Assembly: GCF_042477335.2 (NCBI RefSeq)
Contig: NC_091255.1
Span: 39,534,501 to 39,598,500, forward strand
Reading direction: 5' to 3'
From: Ovis canadensis
Taxonomy: Eukaryota; Chordata; Mammalia; Artiodactyla; Bovidae
DNA: 64,000 nt
Part shown: positions 30,064 to 41,985 of the stretch, piece after piece
Position numbering within the stretch: the first letter of the stretch is position 1
Layout: the number at the start of each line of letters is the position of its first letter
The notes under the pieces: model-generated
The model's database searches: none
The model's input: the letters and a program-made list of their open reading frames with translations, nothing else
What the model was told of the DNA's origin: nothing
Program-made: the position numbers and the translations under genes

Positions 30064-31649
30064 AGAAGTTGCTGTGAGTTACTTTAAACTGTGATGTGGA
30101 CATTTCCCATAACAGGTGTTATAAGGATGCTGGCATAGTTTGCTAAGTTTTCCATAGCCTTTCTACATGGGACCACTCAGCATGTCACTTGGAAGGAGGT
30201 TACAAAAAATGAGAAGAGTGGATGCTGTAAAGTAGGGCCCTCTGGGACCTCCTTAGGTGCGCCTGGCTTTTAGATGTCTGTGGGATCCCATGGAGATTTT
30301 CTATGGCTCTGTGCTGTCAAAGAGAGATAAAAACTTGAGAACTTAGGCTCAAGACAAAGCGCCCTGAAACAAGACTCAGCGCCCTGAAGATGCGGGGCGA
30401 GTCTGCGAGGCACTAGGTTCTGCAGTGGATTAATCAATCCATCCTTCCCGTGCTGAGGTGAGGTGCTTGGTCCGTTAATCCACTAGAGACGCAGAGACAC
30501 GGCCACCGCTTCGCAATTTGGTCGGGACCGCAGGGCAACACTGCCACCTTTCTGAAGAGCAGAGGATGTGAGTTTGTTTTGTGAGAAGCTCCACACATTT
30601 CAGATACACCCTCACCAGTTCCCTGTAGGGCCGGGGGAGGGCCTGGTTTGTCTCTGGACGGATCTGGGGGTGTACTTGATAGTGGAATTTCGGAACAGGC
30701 TTGTCAAGCGATGCTTCCCTCAGCTGCAGTGCAGAGGAGAGTCGGACGGTTCTCCTAATTCCTGCCTTGGTGGGTTGGTGGAGTCCTGTGTGTCCCAGGC
30801 AGGCCTTGCAGACCTGCACCCTGGAGCTTCTGAGAATTCCAATGGCAGCCTCACTTTTGCTGTTCTTGGTTTGTTTGTTTGTTTGTTTTAACTTGGACAT
30901 GCTTTTGTGTCACAGAAAGTGTTGCTTTGGGAAAACGTGCTGTCAAAGCAGACAAAGGCGTGCTTAATCTTCTCCCTTCGATAAACAGAGAAACAGAGGG
31001 TCTGAAAATGGACAAAGTGGTTTGGTCATCTGAGATGTTAGGAGTTGATGATGTCTTGAAAGATAGAGAAGAAGACACACTGAATGTAAAACTAAGTAGA
31101 CATCATTTTTCTTATGTGATTATTCTTCCTGGAGATCATTGCTGCTGTAGCTGCAGGAACACAGAAATCTGGCTGGCAGCAGGAGAGCCCAAGGGCCTCT
31201 TCAAGAGTCCTCGGTTTACTTTATGGCTAACAATGGATCAAGAAGCCTCTTCTCTGTTTTGATTTCTCTCTCTCTCTTTCTCTCTTGTTTTCTTTCTTTT
31301 TTTTTTTTCTTCTCCTTTTCTTTCACAAACTGCTCAAAATGTAAACTCATAAAACTGTACCTCACTGCTAATGTTTGCTTTGATAGTGGATTCTGGTGTA
31401 CTTCATTTAAAATGTTTCAAAAAGCAGGAAACAAAATTGTTCTCTGATCATAGTAAGATGGTAGGACTGCTTTATAAGGGAGCAGATAACTGTTTCCACT
31501 CTGAAACTAACCTTATGGTAACCGTTTCCAACTGACTTTCTATAAACTGTATTTGAGTGGCCTTGTTATTGAACTACAAAGTCTGCTACCAGAGCGATAA
31601 ATATGAAAGTTTACACGGACAGACATGTTTAGTGATCTAAATTCATCCT
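30064..31649. other. Intron 1 single-copy-looking stretch
   Basis: No repeat family named. It contains a 20-bp tandem duplication (30,350-30,389), a (TTTG)n tract (30,869-30,889) and a pyrimidine tract (31,261-31,325). The opposing frames at 30,475-30,900 have no recognised family. Confidence 0.45.
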
Positions 31650-32000
31650 ACTGGAATGCCAGACTCCCTGGGTTTTTAGCAGGTACCTGTTCTTATCAGC
31701 TGTATAACCTGCAACCTTCGATAAATTACATAATTTTCTCTGCCCCAATTTGTTTAGTTTGAATAATGACAAGAATCATAGGGTTGTTGTGACAAATGTG
31801 GAAATACAAGTAGAGCATTTTTTAAAAATGCCTGGCACTTAGTAACCCATCAAAAAAAATACTGTTCTATTATTCATATTCATTCACAGGGTGGTCCTAG
31901 GCTTGTCATTTCTTCCCTGTGACTCTTGGTTGCTTCATCTGTAAATGTCTAGGTTGGGCTCGGTGATTTCTCCCACCCTTGGGAAACATTTTATGGTTCT
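31650..32000 (-). mobile_element. MIR SINE, with possible second MIR-like scrap
   Basis: CAGCTGTATAACCTGCAACCTTCG, CCAATTTGTTTAGTTTGAATAATGAC, ATAGGGTTGTTGTGA and AAATGCCTGGCACTTAGTAA follow a reversed MIR to about 31,885. 31,905-31,995 (TTGCTTCATCTGTAAATG...GGTGATTTC) resembles a related element. Confidence 0.85.
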
Positions 32001-32229
32001 GTGAAAATGCAAAGATTGGGAATAAGTAAAATTGTGATCGGGCTGTGTGTCAGTTGGGCATACATCATAGACAGTCTACTTAAGTGCAGTCATTTTAGTG
32101 TTGTTTTTGAATTAACCACATTTTATTGTATTTTGTCTTCTAGGTCTGTCAATATCTGTAGTCAGTACCACTGTTGATAATTTTCCTCATTACCATAATC
32201 CTGTGCTAGTAAGACACAAGGACCCGTAT

Positions 32230-32268
32230 GCGTGCACACACACACACACACACACAGACACACACGCC
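32230..32268. repeat. (CA)n microsatellite
   Basis: GCGTGCACACACACACACACACACAC with a short interrupted extension. Confidence 0.95.
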
Positions 32269-32884
32269 ATGCACAAAGGATCAAAAAGGAGAGAGAGAGG
32301 TCTATTAGCGGGTTTCCCTCTTAAAGAACTGTTGTGTTTCTTTTGCTTTGTTCTCTTTTTCTCTTCTTCCCATTCAAACAGCCCGTACAAAGGTGGACGC
32401 TGGTTTCTGCCATGACCTTGACTCTATCTCCCAGAAATTTAGGGTTGTCAAGCTTTAGCAAATCAAAATGCAAGATGCCTAGTTGAATTTGAGATAAGCA
32501 ATGATTAGTTTTTAGCCTGTTGCAATATTAGGAGCATACTTTCACCTACACTGGACGTTCTGCATTTTCTGTGGTAGCTGGGCTATAAAACTATGTATAT
32601 TCACCAAATTTAATTGGTCTCTTCAGATCTCTTTTTTTTTTTTCATCTACAAAGTAGAGGATCTGAGTGGTTCATCTTTGCAGTTTTTAAATTTTCCCGA
32701 ATGAATAGCCCGAGTACTTCTGTAAACTTTTGGTGACTATAAGCTTCATCAAAGCATCACTATGTCATTTTTTCACTGTCATATCCTTGGGGAACTGGAC
32801 ATACAGTAGATGTTCAGTAACTTTTTCTTACGTGGACTGATGAATAATTCATACCTGCCATCTTTATAACTTGTTAGTTTCATC
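32269..32884. other. Intron 1, no recognised feature
   Basis: AT-rich, with a T-run at 32,632-32,643. Nothing assigned. Confidence 0.45.
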
Positions 32885-33084
32885 CAGTTACTAAATCGTG
32901 TCTGACTCTTGTGAGCCCACGGGCTGTAGCCTGCCAGGCTTCTCTGTCTATGGGATTTCTCAGGCAAGAATACTGGAGTAGGTTGCTGTTTCCTTCTCCA
33001 GGGGATCTTCCCAACTCAGGAATAGAACCCACGTCTCCTGCTTTGGCAGGCGGGTTCTTTACCACTGAGCCACCAGGGAAGCCC
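32885..33084 (-). mobile_element. Bov-tA SINE
   Basis: Reversed complete element (CAGTTACTAAATCGTGTCTG through GAGCCACCAGGGAAGCCC). Confidence 0.95.
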
Positions 33085-33177
33085 TGACTTTATGATTAGC
33101 CCATTATTATTCTAAGTTTATTCTGAAGGCAGTCTTTTCAGTTGCTTCATATGTTCAGTGTTCTTTTCATAATTTGG

Positions 33178-33735
33178 TATTTTGCGAGAACAAAACACCA
33201 TAGCCTGGGTAGCAAAACAACAGACATTTATTTTCTCTGGGGGTGGAAGTCCAGCATTACCATCATGGTAATTTTCTGGTCAGAGTTCTCTCCCTGGCTT
33301 GCAGACGGTCGCTTTTTCACTGTGTCCTCACATGGCAGAGAGAAAGACAGGCAGACAGACAGTGAGGTCTCTGATCTCTTCTCACAAGGACCCTGATCTC
33401 ATCACGAGGGCCTCACTATGGAGTCCTCGTCTAAACCTAATTATTCCCAAAGGCTTCAAACCTAGTTATTCCCAAAGTCCTTCATCTCCAAGGACATCCC
33501 TGATGGTCCAGTGGTTAAGACTCCAATCTCCCAGGGCAGAGGATTCTGGTTTGATCCCTTGTCGGGAAACTAGATCCTGCATGCTGCAACTGAGACCCAG
33601 CCAGCCAAATAAGTAAAGTAAATAAACCAAGTCTGTAAAAAAAAAAAAATACTATCACATACAGAGGTTAGTGCTTCAGCATGTGAATTTAGTATGTGGT
33701 GGGTGTGTGGGGGGCACAGCTGAGTCCATAAGAAC
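33178..33735 (-). mobile_element. MLT1 LTR, split by CHR SINE
   Basis: Left part: AACAAAACACCATAGCCTGGGTAG, GTGTCCTCACATGGCAGAGAG, ATCACGAGGGCCTCAC, CTAAACCTAATTATTCCC. Right part after the SINE: ACTATCACATACAGAGGTTAGTGCTTCAGCATGTGAATTT...GAGTCCATAAG. Same family and orientation as the LTR at 1,197-2,165. Confidence 0.88.
33492..33648 (+). mobile_element. CHR-type SINE in MLT1
   Basis: GACATCCCTGATGGTCCAGTGG head, GGTTTGATCCCTTGTCGGG and an A13 tail. Confidence 0.93.
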
Positions 33736-34000
33736 AGTTAAGATCACATACTCAGGTGCCATGGGTTAGGGTGTGGACATCTTTGGGGAAAGAGACATTA
33801 TTCTGCCTGTGAGAGTGGCGGCCACTATGCCATTCCTCGCTGTAACCCCTCCACATGCCTCTGTCCTACAGACTGTGTTCTTCAGCCCTTTTCCCTGCAT
33901 ATGGATTATCCAGCCTTAATCCCATTGTTGTCTGCAGGGTGGTCCCCAGAAGACTCATGTCATAGTATGTTAAAGTTGTTCAGCAGGAAATTTGAGGGAT
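33736..34000. other. Intron 1, unassigned
   Basis: 33,770-33,815 (GTGTGGACATCTTTGGGGAAAGAGACATTATTCTGCCTG) resembles a widespread old repeat terminus but I cannot place it firmly. Confidence 0.4.
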
Positions 34001-34195
34001 GCAAGGACTTCCTTAGTGGTCCAGGCATTAAGACTTCACCTTCTAATGCAGGGGATTCGAGTTCGATCCCTGGTTGGAGAACTACGATCCCACATGCCTC
34101 TTAGGGAAAAACAAAACAAAAACAAGATAGAAGCAATATGGGAACAAACTCAATAAAGTCCTCCAAAAAAATAGCTCACATCAAAACAAAAAAAT
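34001..34195 (+). mobile_element. CHR-type SINE
   Basis: GGACTTCCTTAGTGGTCCAGGC head, GAGTTCGATCCCTGGTTGG, then AAACAAGATAGAAGCAATATGGGAAC and an A-rich end. Confidence 0.93.
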
Positions 34196-34930
34196 GGAAA
34201 GAGGGAAGAGAGTATAGTGAAAACTTAAATTGTATTTTTAATTGCAGAATTTCTGAAGACTTTACTATTTCTAATGTCAGTTATGAGCTTCTAAAAGGCA
34301 GTGATTCCCAGCCATGTTTCACCTTCATTCACGCAGCACCTCAGAGGGCAAGTTTAGCTGGATAGACACATCATGGAAAATTTTTTCTGGACACAGAGCC
34401 TCACAGTTTCCGAGCGTGATTTCTCTAATGGGGTTAATCTCTACACGTAGGTCACTGACAGGCCCTCCGCACCAGCCAGGTGTAAACTCTGATGCTTTTC
34501 CTTCCCCCACCTCACTCCTCAAACCTCTGTTATTTATTGTCACCAGTGCCCCATCCCAGGAATATCCATCAGAGGCTTATATATAATCCCTGTCCCCAAG
34601 GAACTCACAGGCCACCTGGAAAGTACTGAAAAATGCTATATGAGAGTTACATATTTATGCATTCATTCAACAGACATGCGTGAATATCTCTTTCCTGTTG
34701 CCCTTGTAAGGGAGGCTGTGTTAGGAGCTGGGGGTCTGTTTGGGGAGCAAAACAGACCTAGCTCGTGTCCTCACATGGGATGTTAGAGCCAACCCTCTAA
34801 TTCTCTGTGTGCGATTCCTTTAAGCTGTGCTGTCTAAAAGCCCATGTGACAACACAGTTAGCTGGATCCTAGATGAGCGTATTTCAAGGCCTAAGTAGGA
34901 ATTTAAAATCTTTTGTAAAAACCAGAGGAG
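34196..34930. other. Intron 1 with an L2 remnant
   Basis: 34,655-34,795 (TGCATTCATTCAACAGACATGCGTGAATATC...AGGAGCTGGGGG...GGAGCAAAACAGACCTAGCTCGTG) is a reversed L2 3' end. The rest is unassigned. Confidence 0.6.
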
Positions 34931-35094
34931 GAGGACTTCCCTGATAATCCAGTGGTTGAGAATTTGCCTTCCAATGCAGGGGAATGTAGGTTCAATCCCA
35001 AGTCAGAGAACTAAGATCCCACATGCTATAGGGCACCACAACCAGAGTGAAGCTGGTGCGATGCAGCCAAAAACAAATTTAAAAATAGATTTTT
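34931..35094 (+). mobile_element. CHR-type SINE
   Basis: GGACTTCCCTGATAATCCAGTGG head, GGTTCAATCCCAAGTCAG, and an A-rich tail. Confidence 0.93.
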
Positions 35095-35728
35095 TTTTTA
35101 AGCTAGAGGAATGTTCAGTCAGGCCACCTGCCTGAGACCATTGCTTTCACCTCATATACTAGGGGTGGGTGGTTGGCTTCCCTAGCATCTTCATTACCAT
35201 GGCAACACCCCCAAATTCCCCTCCACACCTAACCATCCTTATTATTATCCATAGCTCTAACCACTACAGCAGACACTAAACTTAGTTTTACTTGGTTATT
35301 TGTGTATTTGTCCACGAGGGCAGGAATTTTTGTTTGTTCCTTCATTTTCACTGCTTTCTTCCCTGGCACCTAAAACAGTGATGGGCATAGATTAGGCACT
35401 GTTAAAAATGCCTTGAATGAGTACATTTTATTTTCCCACCAAATACTATTTAGAAACAATAAAAGTAAACAGGGTATGTTTCTATATATATTTTTAGGCA
35501 TATTGGTGTCAAGGGTAGGGGCTTAAAACTATTAACAACAACAACAACAAAAAAGAATGAGTGGATATAAATACAGAATTCTGAAAAGTAGTTTCCTCTG
35601 GAGTGGGAGACGCAGGGAGACTAGATACGGATGTGATCCAAGGGGAAGAGAAAGTTATCGTGATGCTGGTTTTAGCTTGATTGGTGGTGACATGCACGCT
35701 GATTATTAAGCAAATGAATTAAACTGAA
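35095..35728 (+). mobile_element. L2 fragment and (AAC)n tract
   Basis: 35,290-35,425 (CGAGGGCAGGAATTTTTGTTTGTTCC...CCTGGCACCTAAAACAGTGATGGGCATAG) is an L2 3' end. An (AAC)n tract is at 35,531-35,549. Other bases unassigned. Confidence 0.6.
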
Positions 35729-36264
35729 AGATGCTTGCTTCTTGGAAGAAAAGCTATGATAAACCTAGACAGCGTATTAAAAAGCAGAGACATCACTTTG
35801 CCAACACATGTCCATATACTCAAAGCTATGGTTTTTCCAGTAGTCATGTACAAATGTGAGAGTTAGTCCATAAAGAAGGCTGAGTGCTGAAGAATTGATG
35901 CTTTCAAATTGTGGTGCTGGAAAAGACTCTTGAGAGTCCCTTGGACTGCAAGGAGATCAAACCAGTCAATAGTAAAGGACATCAACCTTGAATATTCACT
36001 GGAAGGACGGATGCTAAAGCTGAAGCTCCATACTTTGGCCACCTGATGCGAAGAGCCAACTCACTGGAAAAGACCCTGATGCTGGGAAGGACTGGAGGCA
36101 AAAGGAGAAGAGGACTGCAGAGGATGCGATGGGAAGATAGCATCACTGACTCAGTGGACATAAATCCGAGCAAACTCCGGGAGATAGTGAAGGACAGAGG
36201 AGCCTGGCATGCTGCAGTCCATGGAGTCGAAAAGAATCAAACACAACTTAGTGGCTGAACAACA
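35729..36264 (+). mobile_element. BovB-derived 3' fragment (older type)
   Basis: Runs from GATGCTTGCTTCTTGGAAG to GGCTGAACAACAGC. Several stops and substitutions break the ORF2 relic. Confidence 0.93.
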
Positions 36265-37005
36265 GCATTCATGGGTCAGTGATGACAATGTGACCTGTCC
36301 TAAGGATAATAATGAATCCAATTTACTGTACCTGGCATCTTTGGAAAAATGAAAATGTAAGTTTTTTAAGACCATAAAGAGTAGCCTTCCTCTTTTATCT
36401 GCTACAGTGCATGACAGACACAGTAAGATTTTGTCAAATTGGATTGAACCAAATTTAATGGTTTCTGATCGAATTGAGTTGAACTGGAGAATTAACAGGA
36501 TTGCACGGCAGATGTCCAAGTGCTCAACTGGAGGCATAGGGTTTTACGTACCTCAGAAAAGCCGAACATAAATAGGAGATGTTGGCGCATAATGTGGTCT
36601 TTCATCTTCTTCATTCTCATGTGCCCAGCACAGCCTCCCTGGTCTTTTATCGGATGGTCTTGCATCTCTGCCTAGATCAGGAAGGTGAAGTCAGCAAGTG
36701 TATTTCCCAGGTACCAGCCTCTGAAGTCTCATGCCCGCTCTCCAGTGGGTAGAACTTAGAACTATGCAGGAGCCCACACACCCTCCCTGACTCACAATCC
36801 TGGGAAAGTCAGCTCAGCTCGCTGGGTACCTGTTTCCATGCTGGCAAAATGGTTCCTGCCGTTTGTGAGGGAAAGACCTTTGTAGAATTACTGAGGCTTT
36901 CTCTACATTCCGCACGTGAGAAGGGATTACTTGGTCTGGTGGCTTGTGAATTGCACTAGAGAGAGGCATGGAATGATGAGTTCGATAGACATAAATAAGA
37001 TTTTT
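36265..37005. other. Intron 1, no recognised feature
   Basis: About 740 bases without an identifiable repeat or exon. Confidence 0.45.
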
Positions 37006-37283
37006 TTTCATTAGTTAATGTTGGGCTGCACTGGGTCTTTGTTGCTATGCACAGGCTTTCTCTCGTTGCAGCTAATGGAGGCTGCTCTCAGGTTGTGGGG
37101 ATGGGCTTCTCTTTGTGGGGGCTTCTCTTGTTGTGGAGAACAGGCTCTAGAGCGAGGCTCAGCAGTTGCCGTGCATGGTCTTAGCTACGCCATGGCATGT
37201 GGAATCTTCCTGGACCAAGGATTGAACCCATGTCCCCAGCATTAGCAGGTGGATTCTTAACCACTGGACCACCAGGGAAGTCC
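37006..37283 (-). mobile_element. CHR-type SINE (long form)
   Basis: Reversed element; the 14-bp duplication TAAATAAGATTTTT / TAAATATGATTTTT flanks it (36,992-37,005 and 37,284-37,297). Confidence 0.95.
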
Positions 37284-37481
37284 TAAATATGATTTTTAAG
37301 ACATCAGCAACAACCATTAGCCAAATAACAAATTTTTCCAGTCGTATGATTTTAGTACTCAGATTTTCAGCTTTATTGAGCAGACAGCATTTGTTTAAAT
37401 CAGCGATTTTTTGCAGTCATTTCCATCCTGACATCATCCAGAATAGCTGGTAAGTCAAGCTTTACTTAACTAGATTTGAAT

Positions 37482-37613
37482 TGCTTTAAAAAAATTTTTT
37501 TTTCCTGTCACACTGCATGGCTTGTGGGATCTTCCTTCCTTGACCAGGAATTGAACCCACACTTCCTTCACTGAGAGTGCAGAATCCTGACTGCTTGACC
37601 ACCAGGAAATTCT
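37482..37613 (-). mobile_element. CHR-type SINE, short
   Basis: GGGATCTTCCTTCCTTGACCAGGAATTGAACCC and GCTTGACCACCAGGAAATTC form the reversed tRNA-derived head. Confidence 0.85.
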
Positions 37614-38404
37614 CTGAATTAATATTTTTAGGTAAAAAACAAGGGTCTCCAAATTTTGTTACAATAAGATGTATCATTTATTCCCAGAAATTTAGAATAA
37701 ATAAGGCTGATTCCCGACTTCAATTTTTACAGAGCATAGCAAAGTGCTCCCTGGAACCGCTGAGGAAAGAATCATTTCTTTCTTTTCTCCTGTTAGTTGA
37801 AGGAAGATAAATTCTCCTATTCCCCTATAGATGCTACTAGAATACTTCTCTTACATTTCAGCCACTGCAGTTGATGTTTGCTGTATTCAGACACCTTAGA
37901 TCATTAGAGAAAGCAGTAGGATTTGAGCAGTAGAAGCAGTGGCTTAAGCCACTGTAATATTGTAAAATGTATTTATTGGGTCCCCCATCTAGAACCTCAG
38001 TCATCACTGGGTATGTGTAGCAATGGTCAGTGATTACAGCCTCTCAAATTCTCAGTATGTCTTGCCTAACATCTCCATCTGCACTACCTCTCAAATAAGT
38101 TATCCAGCCCTCAATCTGGGTCTCTTTCCCCTTAGACTCTTAAATGGTACAAAGGCATCAGTTCTTTCTTATTAAATATAGTCCAGTAGCCCCTGGGAAT
38201 GTCCCTGTTCCACAGATAAGGACTGGAAAATACCCCGTAAGCAGTTTTTCACTTTCCTATTTCCGGGAACTCTCCTTTCAGGAAGTCGTTCAATTTTGTT
38301 GTCCTCATGACTGGTTAGTCTGGCTTCTTATCCAAGGTAAAGTTCCACATGGAACTTTTCAATTCTCAGTTTTACAGTGAGTAACTGATGAGGCATAAAA
38401 TGTT
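37614..38404. other. Intron 1, no recognised feature
   Basis: About 790 bases without an identifiable repeat or exon. Confidence 0.45.
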
Positions 38405-38560
38405 AGAAGATGATTTTCTTTAAATTTATTTATTTTTTAATTGAAGGATAACTGCTTTATAGAATTGCGTTGGTTTCTGCCAAATATCAACATGAATCAG
38501 CCATAGGTATATTATGTCCCCTCTCTCTTCAACCTTCTTCCCACCTCCCTAGAAGATAGT
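38405..38560 (-). mobile_element. Ruminant L1 3' terminus
   Basis: TTTTTTAATTGAAGGATAACTGC...CAACATGAATCAGCCATAGG is the reversed L1 end. Antisense to MYOCD. Confidence 0.93.
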
Positions 38561-38654
38561 TTTAAATTTAGTGCCCTCCCCAAAGACACAGAGAAATGTC
38601 AGTAAATGTTACATATTATCTCATTTCTTGATCAAATGGCAATTAAAAAGCATT

Positions 38655-39602
38655 CTTTTTTTTGTATTTTTAAAATTTTTATATGATGTTTAAGTTACTT
38701 TCCATTTATAGTTATTACAAAATGTTGACTATATTCCTCATGTTGTACAACACATCCTTGAGCCTATTTTATACCCAGAAGTTTGTACCTCTTAATCCCC
38801 TACACCTGTATTGGCCCTCCCCATCTTCTCCACTGGCAGCCACTAATTTGTTCTCTATATATGTGAGTCTGCTTCTTTTTTTGTTATATTTATGTGTTAT
38901 AGCTTGTTGTATTTTTTAGATCCCGCATATCAGTGGTATCATACAGTATTTATCTTTTTCCATATGACTTATTTCACTTAGCGTAATGCCCTCCAAGTCC
39001 ATCCACGTTGCTGCAAGTGACAAATTTCCATTCTTCTTTATGGCTGAGTAATATTCCACTGTGTGTAAATACCATGTCTTCTTCATCTATTTATCTTTAT
39101 CCAGGTGTTGATGGACACTCTGGTTATTTCTATATCTTGGCATTTATAGATGATAATATTGTCCAGTACTCTTGCCTGGAAAATCCTATGGATGGAGGAG
39201 CCTGGCAGGCTGCAGTCCATGGGGTCGCGAAGAGTCGGACACGACTGAGCGACTTCCCTTTCACTTTTCACTTTCATCCATTGGAGAAGGAAATGGCAAC
39301 TCACCCCAGTGTTCTTGCCTGGAGAATCCCAGGGACGGGGGAGCCTGGTGGGCTGCTGTCTCTGGGGTCGTACAGAGTCAGACACAACTGAAGTGACTTA
39401 GCAGCAGCAGCAGCATTGTGAATGTTGGGGTGTGTGTATCTTTTCAAATTAACATTTTGGTGTTCTTTAAAGATAAACCCAGGAATGGAATTGCTGAATT
39501 ACCTGGTTGTTATATTTCTAGTGTTTTGAAGAACTTCCATACTATTTTCCACAGTGGAGGCACCAATTTATATTCTCAGCAATAGTGCATGAGGGTTCCC
39601 TT
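38655..39602 (-). mobile_element. L1 3' region, split by BOV-A2
   Basis: Host parts are 38,655-39,160 and 39,413-39,602. They contain CTTTATGGCTGAGTAATATTCC, GGTGTTGATGGACACTCTGG, then AATGTTGGGGTGTGTGTATC and CAGTGGAGGCACCAATTTATATTC in L1 order. Antisense to MYOCD. Confidence 0.93.
39161..39412 (+). mobile_element. BOV-A2 SINE, slightly 5' truncated
   Basis: Starts at GTCCAGTACTCTTGCC, has the CACTTTTCACTTTCATCCA linker and ends in (AGC)n. Confidence 0.95.
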
Positions 39603-40115
39603 TAAACAGAAACTATTTTGAAAGTTGAATTTTTAAACTTAGCAAATTAGGGATCAAAACATACCAGAAACTACCAGAAGCGTTCAAGCATAGAACAAAG
39701 TCTAAAAAGACCCATTCTCAGTGATGATCTCCGGGTATCTAGACAATAAGTAATCTTTAATCTTTTTTCTATTCTCTCTTATATTCCTATATTCCTTATT
39801 TCGATGGTCTATTCAGTGTCTCCTGCATCTTTTGTAGTCATCGAGGATAACTTGGGTGATTCATAAATTAGCAGTGGGCTTTGCTTGCATGTTTATGTTT
39901 AAGCCACGGAGTCACAGGAGATAAAGGTTCCTGATCGGAGGAGCTGCTGAGCCAAATTGGCTGAATACCTGGGAGGTTGAAGTTGTTATAAATTCCTACC
40001 AATCCAAGAACATGTTCACATTCAAATTACAACAGAGAAAACCTGGTCCCCAGCTGAGACTGAACACTGACAAGACCTCTGGTTAATTTATGTTGGAAAA
40101 TTCCAATATGTATGT
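39603..40115. other. Intron 1, no recognised feature
   Basis: Nothing assigned. Confidence 0.45.
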
Positions 40116-40300
40116 TGTGATACAGACCCTGCTGTCTCGCTGACCTGGGTTCAGATTCTGGCTCCTCCATTCCTGTGAACTTGAGCATATTCTTCAAGCT
40201 CTCCTCTTATCCATCCGAGAACATGGGACCAAAAAATGCCTGCTCCATGGAAATTTTGTGGGGCTTTAGTGAAAAGGCAAATAAAAAGTATTTGATCTAG
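40116..40300 (-). mobile_element. MIR SINE
   Basis: CTGACCTGGGTTCAGATTCTGGCTCCTCCATTCC and following sequence match a reversed MIR. Confidence 0.8.
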
Positions 40301-40311
40301 TACAAGGATGC

Positions 40312-40492
40312 CCTTGTTGTTGTTGTTGTTGTTCAGTTGCTAAGTTGTGTCTGACTCTGCGACCCCATGGACTGCAGCACTCCAGGCTCTCCTACCCTTC
40401 ACTCACTCCCAGAGTCTGTCAAACTCATGCCCATTGAATCGGTGGTGCCATTCAACCATCTCTTCTTCTGCTGCCCCGTCTCCGTTTGCCTT
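40312..40492 (-). mobile_element. BovB-derived 3' end with (TTG)n tail
   Basis: (TTG)6 then TTCAGTTGCTAAGTTGTGTC...GGTGGTGCCATTCAACCATC. Reversed, older tail type. Confidence 0.92.
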
Positions 40493-40705
40493 CATGTGTC
40501 TATAGACTTCAACAAAGCTAGCAATTTTATTCACAGATTAATATTCATCATTTTATCCTTCCCTACATCCATATACTATAGGCTGTTGTACAGTATTTTT
40601 AAATACCTTTAATATTATTATAAAATATCATATTGTTTGTAAATTACCAACCACTAGCCTCTGATGATTATGTCATAAGATTTGCTGCTAACTCTCCTCA
40701 TTGCT

Positions 40706-41064
40706 TTCTTTTTTTAAGATATCTTTTAACGTGGGCCATTTTTAAAATATTTATTTTTATTTGTTTATTTATTTGTCTGTGCCACGTCTTAGTTACAGCA
40801 TGTGGGATCTAGTTCCCTGACCAGGGATCGAACCCAGGCCCCCATATTGGGAATGTGGAGTTTCAGCCACTGGATCAACAAGGGAGTCCTTGGACCATTT
40901 TAATATCTTTACTGAATTTGTTACAATATTGTTTCTGTCTTATGTTTTGGTTTTTTGGCTGTGAGTCATGTGGAATCTAAGCCCTGCCCCCCAGCTGGGA
41001 ATCGAACCTGCACCCTCTGCATTGGAAAATGAAGTCTTAACCACTGGACGGCCAAGGAAGTCCC
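40706..41064 (-). mobile_element. CHR-type SINE interrupted by another CHR SINE
   Basis: The outer element's reversed tail (ACGTGGGCCATTTTTA) is separated from its continuation (TGGACCATTTTAATATC...ATTGTTTCTGTCTTATG...CCACTGGACGGCC) by the inner element at 40,745-40,890. The near-repeat GGGCCATTTTTA / GGACCATTTTA is the duplicated target. Confidence 0.88.
40745..40890 (-). mobile_element. Inner CHR-type SINE
   Basis: TTTATTTGTCTGTGCCACG through CCACTGGATCAACAAGGGAGTCC, inserted into an older copy of its own family in the same orientation. Confidence 0.9.
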
Positions 41065-41097
41065 TCATTTCTTTTCAACCCCAGGTGGTGTTTGCAA

Positions 41098-41665
41098 GTA
41101 ATACAGATAATCATTATCATTGTAGCGTTTACAATATATTCTATAAATGTTTTATATACATACTATTACTTATTCCCTCTCTTTCAAAAAAACTTTTTGA
41201 GGAAGACATTGTTATCATTTTCATTCTCCAGACAGAGGTGGTGGTTGTTCAGCTCAGTCTTAATGTGTTTCCGGTGAGAGCCGGATCTTGCAAGGTTACC
41301 AGTCAGCTCTAAGGATGAGCATGGCGGCTGTTCTTCCAGCTTCCCTGATATCCCAGATCCTCCACCTTGAAAACTGAAAATGTCATTCCGTCTAAAGCTG
41401 AAACCAAGGTGGGGAGCTCTGACTACAGGGAGCAGTGCCTGGGGTTCAGACAGCAGTCTGCTAAATTGTAACACCTTTTATTTTCTATGGTGAATTAAAC
41501 TCTCAAGTCATTGTGCTTATATTTTCATAACAACTCTGTGAGATTGCAAAACTGGTCGTGCAGATGAGGAGACCTGAGGGTCAGGGATGTTAAGAAATTT
41601 GCCCAAGGTCCCTCAGTAGATTAAGAACCAGAGCCTGGGCTCTGGGCTCCCAGAACCAAGTTGGC
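41098..41665 (+). mobile_element. Two MIR fragments
   Basis: 41,098-41,235 loosely matches a MIR 5' half (AGCGTTTACAATATATTC...GTTATCATTTTCATTCTCCAGAC). 41,495-41,665 is a clear MIR (CAGATGAGGAGACCTGAGGGTCAGG...TTTGCCCAAGGTCCCTCAG). Whether they are one disrupted copy is unclear. Confidence 0.65.
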
Positions 41666-41985
41666 CACGTAATCCTCTGAGGAACACACAGCCACGGGGA
41701 AGCACTGATGGTGCCGAGATGGGTAAGCCAGTCACTCTCAACAAAATAAATGGTCCTTCTGCTTAGCGCTGTTTTAGCACGAAGCAGCCATCTCCTCTGG
41801 CTTCAAGATAGAAAGGACTGAATTAGGAGAGGTGGAATTCAGCAAGTTCTACTGAGAGGAGAACTGACTAGGCATAGAAACAAAGGAGCCTTTGGCTTCA
41901 GTAAAGCACCACCCTCTGCAGAAGTTTCTGGTCTTAGCACATAGACTAGAACCCGGCACCATGGAACGTCCCAGAGACAGGAAAT

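Noticed and set aside
1197-33735. Endogenous retrovirus body associated with the MLT1/MaLR LTRs
   Set aside because: Only LTR fragments are visible; no gag, pol or env-like sequence lies next to them.
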